From Tubiluchus corallicola (lineage: Eukaryota; Priapulida; Priapulimorpha; Priapulimorphida; Tubiluchidae): a stretch of DNA of 64,000 nt. The position numbers were made by a program, and so were the translations under genes. The stretch covers positions 182,501 through 246,500 of the forward strand of contig JAQGDQ010000103.1 in assembly GCA_030141605.1 (NCBI GenBank), read 5' to 3'. Shown in pieces: positions 26,395 to 38,433 of this stretch. The stretch's first letter is position 1; every line of letters begins with the position of its first letter. A model generated the notes under the pieces. The model saw only the letters and a list, made by a program, of their open reading frames with translations. It did no database searches and was not told the origin of the DNA.

Positions 26395-26835
26395 ACAATA
26401 AACATTTTGATTTTTCATTTAAATACGGCATATAAGATCATGCATAAACTGGTATATTTAAATTTTGAAGATTTCTCCAGTTTCTACCACACATTTACGA
26501 GGACACAACTATAAACTTCTAGGTTGAACTTGTACAAATATGATTTTTCAAACAGAATTTGTAGTATAGCAAACTTGCCGAATCTTGCTTGTTAAAATAT
26601 TGCAAATTTAATAGATTTCTGTAAACCCTAGTTCAATGATCTCTTCCTATTTTGGTAAATTTACACTAAATTTCATTAATTTTTTATATTAGCGTATTTT
26701 GATGTAAGTAATGAAAATTTTATCTGTTGTAAACTGATGTATCTTAATTTTACATCTTCACAATATAGACTGGCCTAAGAGCTAACATAGCCTGCTAGTC
26801 TCATCTTTTATAAAATAATGTATATTTAAAAATGT
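26395..26835 (+). pseudogene. LINE 3' fragment, copy 2 of family L1-tri
   Basis: On the plus strand a short reading near 26420-26480 gives YKIMHKLVYLNFEDFS, matching YKIVHKLVNLNFEDV in copy 1. The rest has stops and frameshifts. The 3' part (CCTAAGAGCTAACATAGCCT, CTAGTCTCATCTTTTATAAA, ATGTTCTTAATAATAAT) is shared with 5804-6425 and 50766-51230. A long trinucleotide array follows directly. Confidence 0.8.
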
Positions 26836-26837
26836 TC

Positions 26838-27003
<166 letters not shown>

Positions 27004-27812
27004 TGACACGATTATTTTTCCTCTATCAGTTATGTCTTTTTGCCCCAACTTCCTCTATACAGTTGAATAAGTGCCTCCTTTTCTAGGTCACATAAGCATA
27101 TTACCGTGAAGATGATAAATTTTCTCTTATCACTTAGGTGTTTTTGGCCCAACTTCCCTTTAACAGCCCTTCCCCTTCTAGTTTCAAAATAACCAATTTG
27201 AAATCAAATGCACATATCACGTACCATACACCGCTTTGTAATTATTATTAACACTTTAGTGGAAGCCCAGTTGACCTAGTCAGTCTAAATCTAGGCTAGA
27301 TTGGCTTCTCGGCTCAGCGTGACATTCGATTCTCAGCTACATTCGCCGCCGACTACTATTATGGTGAATGCCTCCATTATAAACTTATTCTTATAACAGC
27401 AGTGTTTACGTTAGACTTGTCTGCATTTAATAATTAAAGCTCTCTGTTGACACAAAAGTCGTGTTTTCAGGCTTAACATGTTACGGGAGCGTTTCTAAGG
27501 CAAGACATTTACACCGTATCGACACAGTTATTCAATAACCTTGTTCAATATTTGCGCCTAGTGCAAAAGTGAATGCGTTTATTGAACAACTCTGATAGAA
27601 TAATAATGGAGACGGGTGTGGGAAAACTTGCGAAATGAAACCAGTTTAGGCTTTATTAAACAGACATGATACATGTGAACAGGCCTGCAGATGCAGATAT
27701 GATACAAGCCACTGCTTTTTAAAAGTTTTATGATATCTAAGTCAAAAAATAAATTAAATTAAGATTATCGTAACGACGCATCAGAATAGACGTACAGCAA
27801 AGTCAGTCAGCC

Positions 27813-27815
<3 letters not shown>
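27004..27815. other. Non-coding stretch, nothing recognised
   Basis: No supported gene or repeat. Confidence 0.4.
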
Positions 27816-27888
<73 letters not shown>

Positions 27889-28195
27889 CCCCACCTCTTT
27901 CTCAACTTTCCTTCTCTCTCTCCTCTCTCACTCATTCTCTACCTGTCCCGCAGCTTCCTCCTCTCTTCGCTCTTGCTCACTCTCCACCTCTCCCTCAGCT
28001 TCCCCCTGTCTCCCCTCTCTTTCACTTCCCACCTCTCCTTCAGCTTCCCCCTCTTTCCTCTTTCCCCCAGTTTCCTCCTCTCTCCTCTCTCACTCACTCC
28101 CCACCTCTCCCTCAGCTTCCTCCTCTCTCACTCACTCTACATCTCTTTCTTTTCTTCACACTTTCTTTCCTTTCTCACTCTCCACCTCTCGCTCT
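27816..28195. repeat. (CT)n microsatellite and degenerate CT-rich flank
   Basis: A perfect (TC)n run of about 33 units (27817-27884) is followed by 310 bp of CTC/CTTCC variants. These include a repeated CTCACTC(T/C)CCACCTCTC motif about every 50-60 bp. The 119-codon frame through it is an artefact. Confidence 0.92.
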
Positions 28196-28439
28196 TGGCT
28201 GCTGTCCACATCTCAACAACAAAAACGAAAACAAAAAAAAAGACGGAAAGCAAGCTACTTTACGTCGAGACAAATTGGGTGTCGCAAACATTACCAGAAA
28301 CAAAATTCAAGCAAACAACGTTAATGTCATAACAAACAAAGTCAAAACGAACCGGGATAAAATAAACAATTTTAAAACAAACAATGTCAAACGATCGCAG
28401 AACGATGCACAAAGTGTCAACATTCATATTTTCCCACTA

Positions 28440-29024
28440 ATTTTTTAATTGCTAACTTCTATTGGTGTAAATAGAAATTTGGCAATTGCTTGCAGAATTG
28501 TTTTTTAGTAGAGCAGGGTAATTTTAATGCATTCTTGTCTAGAATTGGACTAATATCAGATGCTTCTTGTACATGCGGGGCGGAACTACAAACACCCATA
28601 CATTTGTTATGTGAATGTCCTCGTACAGATGTTATGGCTAGACATGAATTTAGAGATAAATTAAAAATTCGAGAGCTGCAGCGCATTTATATAGAAAGAA
28701 AAGAAGATGTGCTTTTATGAATACAGTCCGAGATACTTTTATACTGGAAACTCTGCTAAATAAGCTTAATTATTAGATTTTTTAGCTAATGTATTAATAA
28801 GTTAGTATATGAAATAATGTAATAATAATGTTAGCGTATAAATAATGATGTCTTGCGCATATTGTACAAAACTTTTGTATAACTTCACAGTCTGTTTTGT
28901 AAATATGTATAACAGATAATTAGACCACTATTTATTTACATTATCTATTATATTGTGTATGTTGAATGTATATGTATTTTTGTACCTGTAATTAGAGGTA
29001 AATGAAAGACTTATAATAAAAAAA
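28440..29024 (+). pseudogene. LINE 3' fragment with zinc-knuckle end
   Basis: The plus frame around 28480-28720 reads FNAFLSRIGL, then SCTCG, then TPIHLLCECPRT. This is the Cys-x-Cys...His...Cys end found at the C-terminus of several animal non-LTR retrotransposon ORF2 proteins, and resembles the minus-strand fragment at 20.6 kb. The stop at about 28718-28720 is followed by about 300 bp of AT-rich 3' sequence ending GACTTATAATAAAAAAA. All upstream RT sequence is missing. Confidence 0.8.
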
Positions 29025-29433
29025 TCTGTTGACGAAACAGGATGCAACTGCCATGTTTGAGACAAGCAACTTTACCAGACATTTTTTTATCGGATTTAAT
29101 GTTTACAGCTTTTGCAGGCTAACTTCCCTGCTGCAGAGGATTATAAAATTCCACAGAATGATATGCGTGTATTAAAAGGCATTAGCTTGTGTAAGTCTGA
29201 TAAATTCATAAACCATGTGGATCGATTTACTAAGCTAATTATGCTGCCGTCGGTAAATAAAGCTTAAAATCTACGCAGGATATTAGTTCTCAACCATAAA
29301 AATAGACCATAAGAAACTGTATAAGCTTTGAAGGAACTGAAACACAGTAAGAACAGCGTGAAACTGTATTAACGAATGAACATGCGTTAAAATGAATTGT
29401 TGTTGAAGAGCGTATTGAAACAAACAGCCCTAA
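29025..29433. other. Non-coding stretch, nothing recognised
   Basis: No gene or repeat family identified. Confidence 0.4.
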
Positions 29434-29917
29434 AAGTTGAAGCGCAAAAACATTCTTCATAAATAAAACTTAAAAATCCGTCTTCAAATTTTGAACCACT
29501 GTCATATTGCACACAGAGCTTGCGTTAGCAGTAACGCTGTATAAAACTTGTAAATTTAAACTCCCGCGTTAGACGTGGTCATTTTAGCGGCAAGTCGTTT
29601 GAAACACGTTTAGATAACACTGCACAAGATTTGACAAAATAATCAGAGCATTCGTGGTGCATTCTTTACTAACTAAGCAAAAGTTTAAATTACTTTATAT
29701 TGTCAGTAAGATCAATAATGTGTTTTTTGGTGAATCAGTGGTGCACACTGGGATGGCGATGCAGTGTTGTTTACCAGTTGGTGAGAACGTTTTAACTCGT
29801 TAAGAATTTCCTTTTCCAGTTCCATAAGTCTTCAAACAGGTAAGCTTAGTGCTAACTAATGTAACTTTGTATGGAAAGGTCTTTGGGATATCCTTTAAAA
29901 TTCCCCTTTCTTCCTCT
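29434..29917 (+). mobile_element. K3 MITE, full-length diverged copy (484 bp)
   Basis: Flanks are CTAA (29430-29433) and TCAA (29918-29921), each one change from TTAA. It shares TTCATAAATAAA, CTTGTAAATTTAAACTCCCG, GTCGTTTGAAACACGTTTAG, GTGGTGCACACTGGGATGG and AACAGGTAAGCTTAGTGCTA with other K3 copies. Confidence 0.75.
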
Positions 29918-30304
29918 TCAAAATGATATATATTCTGTACGAGCATTCATCCATTTGCTCAATTTTTCTGTGGAATCCTGCATGTTAAGAGATTAATACA
30001 GCATTTAGCGGTAACAGTGTTTCAAAGACGCCAGAAGCAAAAGTTCTAAGTGAAACTTGATGACGAAAAGTTTTTAGTGGAGAATTTAATTTCAATGCAA
30101 AAAACTGTTTGAGTAAATCGTGGTCTCGTTCTACGCATTCCAAGTCGCGCAAGTCGCAATGAAAACGGAAACATTAAATGTTTTAGCTGGGAGGGGGTGC
30201 TCGAAATGTTATAGAACTAGCAAATTCTATTATTGTCCAGGATCTGAAAAGCTGCCTGGTGCAGTGCAGTTGACTTTCAGAAACATGTGTGGACAGCTTG
30301 AATT
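29918..30304. other. Non-coding stretch, nothing firm
   Basis: A 72-codon frame (30120-30338) ends in the (ACT)n repeat, where its poly-Tyr tail comes from. Confidence 0.4.
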
Positions 30305-30337
<33 letters not shown>

Positions 30338-30371
30338 GTGGTCTAGTACTAGTAGTAGTAGTAGTAGTAGA
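30305..30371. repeat. (CTA)n/(TAG)n inverted microsatellite
   Basis: About 11 ACT units are followed by a 12-base spacer and about 8 AGT units, so the two halves are reverse complements and can form a hairpin. To the right, the minus strand reads AAAATAAACAATCTC, like the end of a retrotransposon whose tail would be this repeat. Confidence 0.85.
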
Positions 30372-31004
30372 GATTGTTTATTTTAGTGACACATTTTTAT
30401 TTACATCAGTAAGACTTATAGTGTTATAATGTTATAAAAAAATTGAAAAGTCAGCCGTTTAGGCTTACGCGTCACAATTACTATAAACTACACATACATT
30501 TTTATCATAAAGAAAACTGGTTGGTGTGAAACTATGCAATTATCGTTAGTCAACATTTTTACAAAATTAATATGTAATGTATACAGGGTTCAGCTAACCT
30601 CTTAATACCATAAGTTCTATTCGATTATCGAAATTTAAAGACGACGATTACTTATATAATTAAGATTTTGCATATCTTACTGTTTTTCATTCAGTTATTT
30701 ATTTATTCATTTATTCTCCGTAACTTTAACGCTTAATAACTCGTAAGCCTTGCAAACTAGGGTCATCAAACTCACATGGTTGGTAGCCTTGGGCGTCGGC
30801 GAGCAACAGTATGGTGACCACTGACCACTGGTCAAAGGGGAAGGGCTGTAGGTCGTTCAGTTTTTCATTTAGGACGCACTTTCTTTTTTTCATATGTATT
30901 TTGGTACTGTGGTGTAGATGTGCACCTGGGGTTTTAAAAAGCTTATAAGCTCTAAACGCCTGAGGGAGGTGCCAAAATGCTAAATTTGGAGTCCTCCAAT
31001 TGGT
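30372..31004. other. Non-coding; possible minus-strand retrotransposon 3' sequence at its left
   Basis: No coding remnant supports the retrotransposon reading. Nothing else was recognised. Confidence 0.35.
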
Positions 31005-31725
31005 GACCTTTTACATGCTGAGTGCTAACAGCACAAAACTCACAGGGTACACTCTCTGGGCAAAGGGAACTACGTATACATGCGACTCAAGTTGTCGGGT
31101 CGAAGGTCACAGAGCGGACGGGTCTTCATTTATTTTTCTTTAGGATCCACAGTTTTTGAGCCAGGGCCACAATGTTTGGGATGTGGTTAGGTGGAGCCAA
31201 ATTCTTGGGTATGGCAAAATATGGGTCACTTGGAGGGGAGAACATTTTTTCCGCTAGGAGACAAAAACCGAAAAATGAGGGTCTGGAACAGAAATGCGTA
31301 GATTGTTGAGCAATGGTACCTTGTATCAAATGAAAGGTCTCGATGAGGCGAATCGAGTGGCATAGGTTACAAAGAGAATGGTTAACCCGCAACTTCTCTA
31401 GGGGACAAAATAGGGGTTGACGAGACAAATTTAACCGAGTATCAACCGAGCTAGCTTGTGTTACATCAAACGAAAGGCCTCAACGAGACAAATTAAATGG
31501 TACAAGTTATGCCACGATTGGTTGACTTCTGACCCGCGGGTTATGGGTTAAAAAGTTAAAAGTTGTGATTTCTTGTGAAGCGCAGTGCCTATGTAGTTAA
31601 GCAACAATGCGAATTCGAAATAATTCTAAATTATAATTTAGAAAGACAAAAAGACAGCGTCTTTGCAAGCCTAAGTCTGCAAAATCTCCAGTTTCTGACC
31701 ACGGCAGAAACATTGTCAATTCGTT
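31005..31725 (-). repeat. R6 dispersed repeat, copy 2
   Basis: It is co-linear with 19125-19830 in the same orientation. The longest minus frame (31126-31428) reads RQPLFCPL, SFFGFCLLAE and KNLAPPNHIPNIVALA, close to the corresponding pieces of copy 1. No known domain is seen. Copy 1 needs two frames to cover the same span, so at least one copy is broken. Confidence 0.65.
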
Positions 31726-32317
31726 CTTTCTGTCTTTTCACATAACTGTTTGTATAAATTTTGCTCCTTCTCTAATTATTTCTGTCATTATAAAAACTAA
31801 TTTCTGCTGATTATACAAACAGCGAAAATCTCCCTTTACACTACAACATTTAGCATACAAATCATCCTATAACCATTATAAAGAAGATATTTCTGTTAAA
31901 AAATATTCTTCACTTTCTGCTACATTCATTTCTACTACGATATTACAGAAGTACAAATTCTATCGTTTAAGTCAATTTGTTGAAACCTGTCAGTTTCTAT
32001 GCGCAAAGCTAAAACACCACACCTAAACTGTGACAACGATCGCTGAGCTCTAGTCATCGATAAATTCATGTAGTAGTCTGTGCAAGATTCTGATTTAAAT
32101 AGTTTAAATGTTCTTAATTCTGGTTGATGTTCTACTTCATTTAACCGCTCTACCTCATATTTTACTAACATTTCTAGTAGTTGTATTCATTCGCAGGCGT
32201 CATAAAGGTGCTTTTCCTCCACAGCACAAGGTGCACTAAGAGGTGGGAGGGGTTAGCTAATAATGAATTCTCTAAATATTGCTTCCCACATAACTCAAAA
32301 GAAGAAACGAATCCATC
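31726..32317. other. Non-coding stretch, nothing firm
   Basis: The 78-codon minus frame (31935-32171) shows no recognised features. Confidence 0.4.
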
Positions 32318-32555
32318 CAGGTAATAAAGCCACAGGTAAAAAAGTCACAGGTAAAAAGCCACAGAAAAAGGCACTGTAAAAAAGTCACAGGAAAAATGCA
32401 CATGAAAAAAGACACAGGAAAAATTCAAAGGAAAAAAAGCACAGGCAAAAGCCCTAACCCTAATACTAACTCTAACCCTAGCCAAAAGTGACTGCGACTT
32501 TTTCTTGTGACTTTTTTCTGTGAATTTTTTACCTGTGACTTTTTTACCAGTGTCT
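32318..32555. repeat. Inverted AAAAAGTCACAGG-type repeat around telomere-like hexamers
   Basis: The left side (32318-32450) is a loose array of A-rich units with GTCACAGG or GCACAGG. The right side (32484-32555) is the complementary form (TGTGACTTTTTT). Between them, 32452-32481 is five hexamers in register: CCCTAA, CCCTAA, TACTAA, CTCTAA, CCCTAG, i.e. decayed copies of the animal telomere unit. Confidence 0.75.
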
Positions 32556-33132
32556 TTATTTGATGAATGCGTCCTGTACTCAAAAATATAGTACGTAAAT
32601 AATGCTGTTCTTATTGCTTCTTCGTATTCTGCTCTTCTTGTATGTAAGTAACATTTTTGGATGTTTTTATCAGTGTCTTTTACCACTGCCAATGTATACA
32701 AGGTTACCATACTTTGCTACCAAACAATGGTTTAAACGTAAAGCTCCCGGATGTAAAACTGTAACAATTTGTTTGAACGACAGTGCAAGCCGGCTTTTTT
32801 CGAGGCAATCACTAAAAACTGGCAAGTCTGTAAACCTTTTAAATGTCCTTAGAATGAAGTAATCAATAGTTTCAATCCATTCATCTGTTTAACTTTGCCG
32901 TTGAGATAGCATTAAGACACGTCGCCAGACTGCTCCCCACTCAATCATGTTGATAAATGACAAGTTCAAACATGTAGGAACTGCTATTCTTTGGAAACAA
33001 TAATGCCTTCCCTGATGAACATTTGGAAAGCGAAACTCTTGCAGCTTCGTAATTATTTTCCAGATGATGTGAAACTCTCAAAAGATTGGTTACAGCTCAC
33101 GCTCAGAGCTCTCAACGAGTCAACCGAAGATA
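32556..33132. other. Non-coding stretch, nothing recognised
   Basis: The overlapping frames of 86 codons (plus) and 74 codons (minus, partly in G4) are chance. Confidence 0.4.
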
Positions 33133-33795
33133 GGGTTGCCACCTTGTTATGAACCAAAGTCACGAGGCAAGAGCTAGGGGGGGTTGTAAGCTCCCCCAGT
33201 GTGGTCCAGGAGCTCCTGAGACCAAGCAATTCTGGCATTTTATGTGTTTTATGAGGTCTTTCAGAAACCAAAATCAAGAAATTCTAACAACAAAGCAGTA
33301 CAAATTCTTTATTTAAGACTCCAAAAAGCCCTAAAAATCTAAAACTTACAAAAGTGCAAGCAGTCAACATCAATTTTTGGAGTTTGTTCCAAGTCACATT
33401 TTTCAAGTTTTCTGAGGTTTCTGGAATTGGTTTAGCAATCAAACTATTAAGCACTTGAATTAAAGCTAAAGCAGAAAAATACTTGTTTTACAGTTTTTGT
33501 CGCTGAGGCAAAATTGGCAAAAAATGTAGAAGGGGTTAAATGATGAAGCCATAAAACCACTTAAACTTAATTTAATAGGTTTACTGTTAGCTTAATTAAC
33601 AGAGAGTTGGCTGTTTTTTTGGCTTAATCTTTTGCAAACTTTCCAGAGCATGCAAGTTGTATTTCTGCTTTTTCCCCATTTAAGTTCCAATGTGATGGTC
33701 GAAATCAGGAGATTTCAGAATTTTTCTAAAATCTGATCGAACTACGAATTTATGGCTGAATCTCAGGAGACTTTGGGCCAAATGGTGGCAACCCT
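33133..33795. mobile_element. G4 MITE, full-length copy (663 bp)
   Basis: It starts AGGGTTGCCACC and ends GGTGGCAACCCT, a perfect 12-bp terminal inverted repeat. It shares interior sequence with 60870-61401 and the window start. The flanking 8-mers AACCGAAG and AAACGAGG are similar but offset by two bases, so no target duplication can be claimed. It is non-coding. Confidence 0.8.
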
Positions 33796-34589
33796 AAACG
33801 AGGAGCGTGTTACAGATCTGCAGTCCGAGCCACTTCAAAACTGTTTTAAAAACCAATGTATTCAGCAAACTTACCTGTGCAGGTAAGATGAATTCTTGTT
33901 CATTGGTGTAGATTCTCTATCTTCTCCTGGTTTCTTTTAGTAAACAGAATGGCGGCCTTCAGAAAATAAAAATAACACAGACTAAGCTAACTATAATCAC
34001 AGTGACTGATTGGAAACTGTCCAAGCACAAAAAATCGCTATTTTTTCAATCCCAAAAATATTGACTGTCATCCCAATATGGTTTATGTACACCATCGTTT
34101 TCTTTTGCGTTTGGTTGCTTGCTTGCATGCATTTATATATTTGATCGTTAGCTGGTTGTCTGGCTGCATGACTGGTTGACTTCTTGTTTGCTATATTTGC
34201 ATTATAATTACTATCAACACTAAAACTCTGAAACTATTGGGTATAATGTATTTTTGTCCATGGTTTTCAACTGGTTTCTATTGACTTGCTGATAAAGGTC
34301 CTGCCTTATTGACCTTTAATCAACCTTTGACTGATTTATGACCTTTGACCTGTTGATTGTTTCTGAAGACCTTAATCTACTGCCTTTTAGCTTTTGACCT
34401 ATTCTCTTGGAAAGTTTGAGAGATTGAGAAAAAATTCGAAAATTTAATTTCGTTATTAACTTACAAATTCTTAGGAGTTAAGCAGCCAAACTTATGCAAT
34501 CTATAATCTTGAACGGGTCGGTGGGATGGCCAATGGTGCAGTTAGGTCGAAAGTCAAACTTACTAAAACTGAAAGGAAAGGAAACCCTT
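33796..34589. other. Non-coding; short TTGG/TTGC-rich tract near 34110-34200
   Basis: At 34280-34400 there is a loose repetition of TTGACCTTT/CTTTGACC motifs. No gene was recognised. Confidence 0.4.
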
Positions 34590-35083
34590 CACTGAAAGGA
34601 AAGTAAAACTGAAAAAAAATCGTCTTGAAATTTTTTTCTTACATACTGTTTTGTTGAGCTCAAAGCTTGTATTACGAATAACGCTGTTTAAAACTAGTAA
34701 ATTTAAACTCCTACGATGACTGTCAGGTGCAGCCATTTTGACGGTAAGTCGTTTGAAGCAAGTTTAGACAACAATTTATAAAGTTTGAAAATATAATGAG
34801 ACCTCCTTAGCACACACTTCACTAATTAACAAAAGTTTAAATTTTGTTTTCTTGTCAGTAAGATCAATGATGTGTTTTTGGTGAATCAGTGGTACACTGG
34901 GATAGTGAAACAGCGACTTTGTACCAGTTGGCATGAACATTTTAAATTATTGAGAATTTTCTTTTCCAAATACATAAGACTTTCAAACAGGTAAGCGTAA
35001 TGCTTTGTGTGGAAAATTGTATGCTTGTAACTTCGCGTGGAAAATTGTTTAGTACACACTTTAAAATTCCCTTCTCTTCCCCG
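34590..35083 (+). mobile_element. K3 MITE copy
   Basis: It is anchored on the right by CTTCCCCG then TTAA at 35084-35087. The interior matches K3 (ATCGTCTTGAAATT, AAATTTAAACTCCTACGATG, GTCGTTTGAAGCAAGTTTAG, GTCAGTAAGATCAATGATGT). The left end is blurred by an AAAGGAAAG-rich stretch, so the start is approximate. A short internal duplication (TGTGGAAAATTGT twice) is near 35010-35045. Confidence 0.7.
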
Positions 35084-35087
35084 TTAA

Positions 35088-35480
35088 CAGATGGGGGCGT
35101 AGTGTGTACCATAACTATTTTTTTCTTTAATTGAGCTTTTAGGTAAACTCACGCACGGTAATACACCTCAGTCTACCAATTCACTGCCTCATATTAAAGG
35201 ACTAATCTTACCAAGTTGAAATCCTATTACCCCTCATCTTTCTACGTTTAGATGACCTGAGACTAAATGCTGCATCTCAGCTTGCATTTTGTTTAATGGT
35301 AACAAAATAATGTTTGTTTAATTATATTTGCATTTTTCTAGACTTGCGAACCCACTGACTCGGCGCTAACGATTATTTTAGTTCACAAAAGAAAAAAATT
35401 CTCCTTATTGGTGACATAGTGTCGACTTTGGGTGGTGTAAATTTCGTCAAAATTAATTCAATGTTTCTAACTACAAATGC
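35088..35480. other. Non-coding stretch, nothing recognised
   Basis: No gene or repeat identified. Confidence 0.4.
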
Positions 35481-35482
35481 TG

Positions 35483-35735
35483 TATCAGTTCAGTAACTTC
35501 ATTTGTTTTACGTGGACTTTACATAATTATGCATTAGTCTGTGCGTAAAGTGATTTACTAGCAGCATTTTGCTTAGGAATAAGAAAAATGAACTAGTTAA
35601 AGTTTTATCTAGTTGTTTAAAATATTGCTATTACAATAGCACGAGCTGGAAGGCGCTGTCGAGCGTACAGAAATGTGTTGTCAGGTACTCTTAACCTTTA
35701 ACCTTTTCACAATCATCATCAATCATTATTCCAGA
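35483..35735 (+). repeat. R5 dispersed repeat, copy 2
   Basis: GTATCAGTTCAGTAACTTC, TTTTACGTGGACTTTACATA, TTATGCATTAGTCTGTGCGT, GAAGGCGCTGTCGAGCGTAC and CCTTTTCACAATCATCATCA follow in the same order as in copies at 18.6 and 42.3 kb. Confidence 0.65.
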
Positions 35736-36718
35736 ATACAAACCCAATTTTGTACAGTCTGTAGCTGCAAGCGGTGCTTACTAGTTGCATTACTGAACAG
35801 TTCAAAACTGAACCTGTTTCTGACTATGATACACATAGTCAACACAACAGACATTCTCTTTAATGGACAGTCATTAGCGGCTATCATATTTGCAGGTATA
35901 GTGTTACAAACTATTCCATTCAGCGGAAGTAATTACTAAAGTGCAACCTGCTTTTACAGAGCATCGGCGGCCCAGCAGGAGAAGAGCTGGGCTTACCACT
36001 GCCACACTCAAGGTGACCTCTAATTGTGTCAATTATGTGTAAACCAATCAACGTTTTCTAAAGACATCGAAGAAAGTTGAATTAATCTCCTCTGCTGTAA
36101 TTCTACCCTTTCAGCGAAAAGTATTTTTACGTTTCCATCTCAGTGGGTGCTCAGCATCCATGTGCGACGTGGTCGTGAGGAAGGGAGGAAATTCCGAAAA
36201 ATTCCAGCTATGATTTGAAGCGTGACGATGTAGCAGTGACGCGACTCGTACTACATCTCATAATGCACTGTTGCACCATTGTCAGTTCCATTTCGTTCAT
36301 TGCTCTACTGTTTGTGATACGCCCTGTTTAAATTCACCATCCGCCATTAGCGATTACATAAATTGTTAGTTTCAATTTACATCCGATTTTTTCTGACTTC
36401 TGCGCATTTTCCGAAGGAGCGTTTCCGCTTTTTTCTAATTTCCTGCAGGGTTTTTGTAAAAGCAGAAAGGAAAAATGTCCAAAGCTCTTATGCAAATCAA
36501 CACTAAGTAAATGCAAAAAACTCCACAGTGCAAATTAATTGACATTTCTAATTAACTGATAGCTATTGATTTCTGCTAAAGATAGCTAGGACTAAACTTA
36601 CAGGGCTGCAGGTACCTACGGCTTCCTTGAGTAGATATGCCCTTAGAGGCAGAATTTTGTTTTTCTAAGAACCAGTAAGAAGATTCTTGTCCAACGCTTA
36701 AGTTTTGGTGTTTCTGCT
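35736..36718. other. Non-coding stretch, nothing firm
   Basis: An 88-codon frame (35673-35939) begins inside R5 and has no recognisable domain. Confidence 0.4.
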
Positions 36719-36722
36719 TTAA

Positions 36723-37288
36723 AATAAAGACCAAGCCTTCTGGGAAGTTGGGCTTATTACAATTTTCCAGAAAAGGGTTAGAAGGATTTAGTAATAAAAG
36801 TGTGTTAAGCGCTAGTTAACAATTAGAAATGTGTAATTAGTAAAATCACTTTAAAGTCACAATTATTTCACCCTTGGGCGCTCCCACTTTGTGTACCAAA
36901 TTCTTCCACCAATGGCATTGTTCATCAACTGAAGAAAAGCAGCGCACGGTCAATTTCCGTCAAAAGTATAATAAGTTTTTACAAAAAATTACGCAGCTAA
37001 TTTTGTGATATTTTTCCGGGAACATTAGGTAAGATGCAAAATTTAAGCAGGGCGGAATATTAGGAAAGCCACGGGGCGGCTACGAAAAGTCACAAAGTTC
37101 ACCAGTTATGTCGTAATTTCTAATTGAAAGGCGGCTACCACCGCGCCTGAAAATTTCTATGCAGAGGTAGTATAAATTAGCTTTATACTTTATAGAAAGT
37201 TTTTTTGCCATTTTCCTTGTTTTATTTTTTTGAGTTTAAGTGATAGCGGTAAAATAAACTCAAAGTGCTAAGTGACTTGATCTTTCCT
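36723..37288 (-). mobile_element. K1 MITE copy D, full length (566 bp)
   Basis: TTAA flanks lie at 36719-36722 and 37289-37292. It starts AATAAAGACCAAGCCTTCTG and ends GACTTGATCTTTCCT. Its orientation is opposite to copies A and B. The body contains AAAATCACTTTAAAGTCACA and GCGCCTGAAAATTTCTATGC, as in other K1 copies. Confidence 0.82.
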
Positions 37289-37292
37289 TTAA

Positions 37293-38317
37293 ATTTACTG
37301 TATTAGGCCTATCAGGCGAAAATGTACATTTCGGAAACTGTTCAACACATTATCTCAATTGACCAAATTTGGACTGAAACAATATTATTTCAAACACGGT
37401 AACAATGTATTTCCAATCAAATAAAATAATACCATCCAAGCATGTTTAAAATAATATTATTTTAGCACAACATTGGCCAATTGAGAATTTGAGAAGTGTT
37501 TTGACAATTTCTGAGACGTCTATTTTCTCGTGTTGCTAAGAGGGTGATAATAAAAGCAGAAATTACCAAAATTTAAGTTTTGGGGATTTGACTAAAAATT
37601 ACTTCTTCCCTGATTTCACTTAATTCGCCAGAGACTCGTGCGTGCATCACTCTATATTTGAACGAAAATAAAAATATTTTATGTTTAAAAGAAAGCTACT
37701 TCAAATTTAAGGTTAAACCGTACGTTAATATGCATGTTACGCTTGCAGATGTGTTTGTATCATTTGCAATATTAAACAAATTTGCCAAGACGTAACATCG
37801 GAATGGAAGTCTCTTATTACTGGCTAATGGAACACATATTGTTTTTTAACACTTTAGATGAATGTTACGTGGAAAACTATTGCAAACATTGGAAGAATAT
37901 TTGGCTTCTTTCTACTATCTTTTTTCATGTTGAATTGCAAATGATTCCCAAAATTGACTCACTACCTCCAGCATTTTGTAGAAAAGTGTCCGTCAAAACT
38001 TTCACTTCATGTACAATACGCAAAAATGTTAGACTAATCAGACAAATTAGCTTAATAAGTTAACTAGAGTTTAATTAGGCCTAATTAATCGTTTTATTGA
38101 TATTGTGATATCTTAACAAAAAACCTGAAGCGCCTAACCTAACCTGACATTTGAACCCACAGCTCTCTATTTACTTATTGAATGTAAAAACCTCCATATG
38201 CATCTTTACTTTTGCATATTACAAATAGCAGCTTTTATAGCTGAAATCGATACTGGAACTTTTACTACAACGGTTAGTAAGTGGAAGCTCCTTGGGAATG
38301 TTGTACTATTGCTCCCT
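37293..38317. other. Non-coding stretch with one unrecognised frame
   Basis: The 93-codon plus frame at 37782-38063 shows no signal peptide, domain or splice sites and is in AT-rich sequence. I do not call it a gene. Confidence 0.4.
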
Positions 38318-38433
38318 CTGGTAGACAGGGCAATGCCAAACAGCAAACAACCAAACCATCAACTAGTAAACAATCAAAACACCAACCAGTAAACAATCAA
38401 AACACCAACCAGTAAACAATCAAAACACCACCT
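38318..38433. repeat. 23-bp minisatellite, about 4-5 copies
   Basis: The unit is ACCAACCAGTAAACAATCAA plus AAC. Two adjacent copies are identical and the flanking ones are diverged. Confidence 0.88.
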
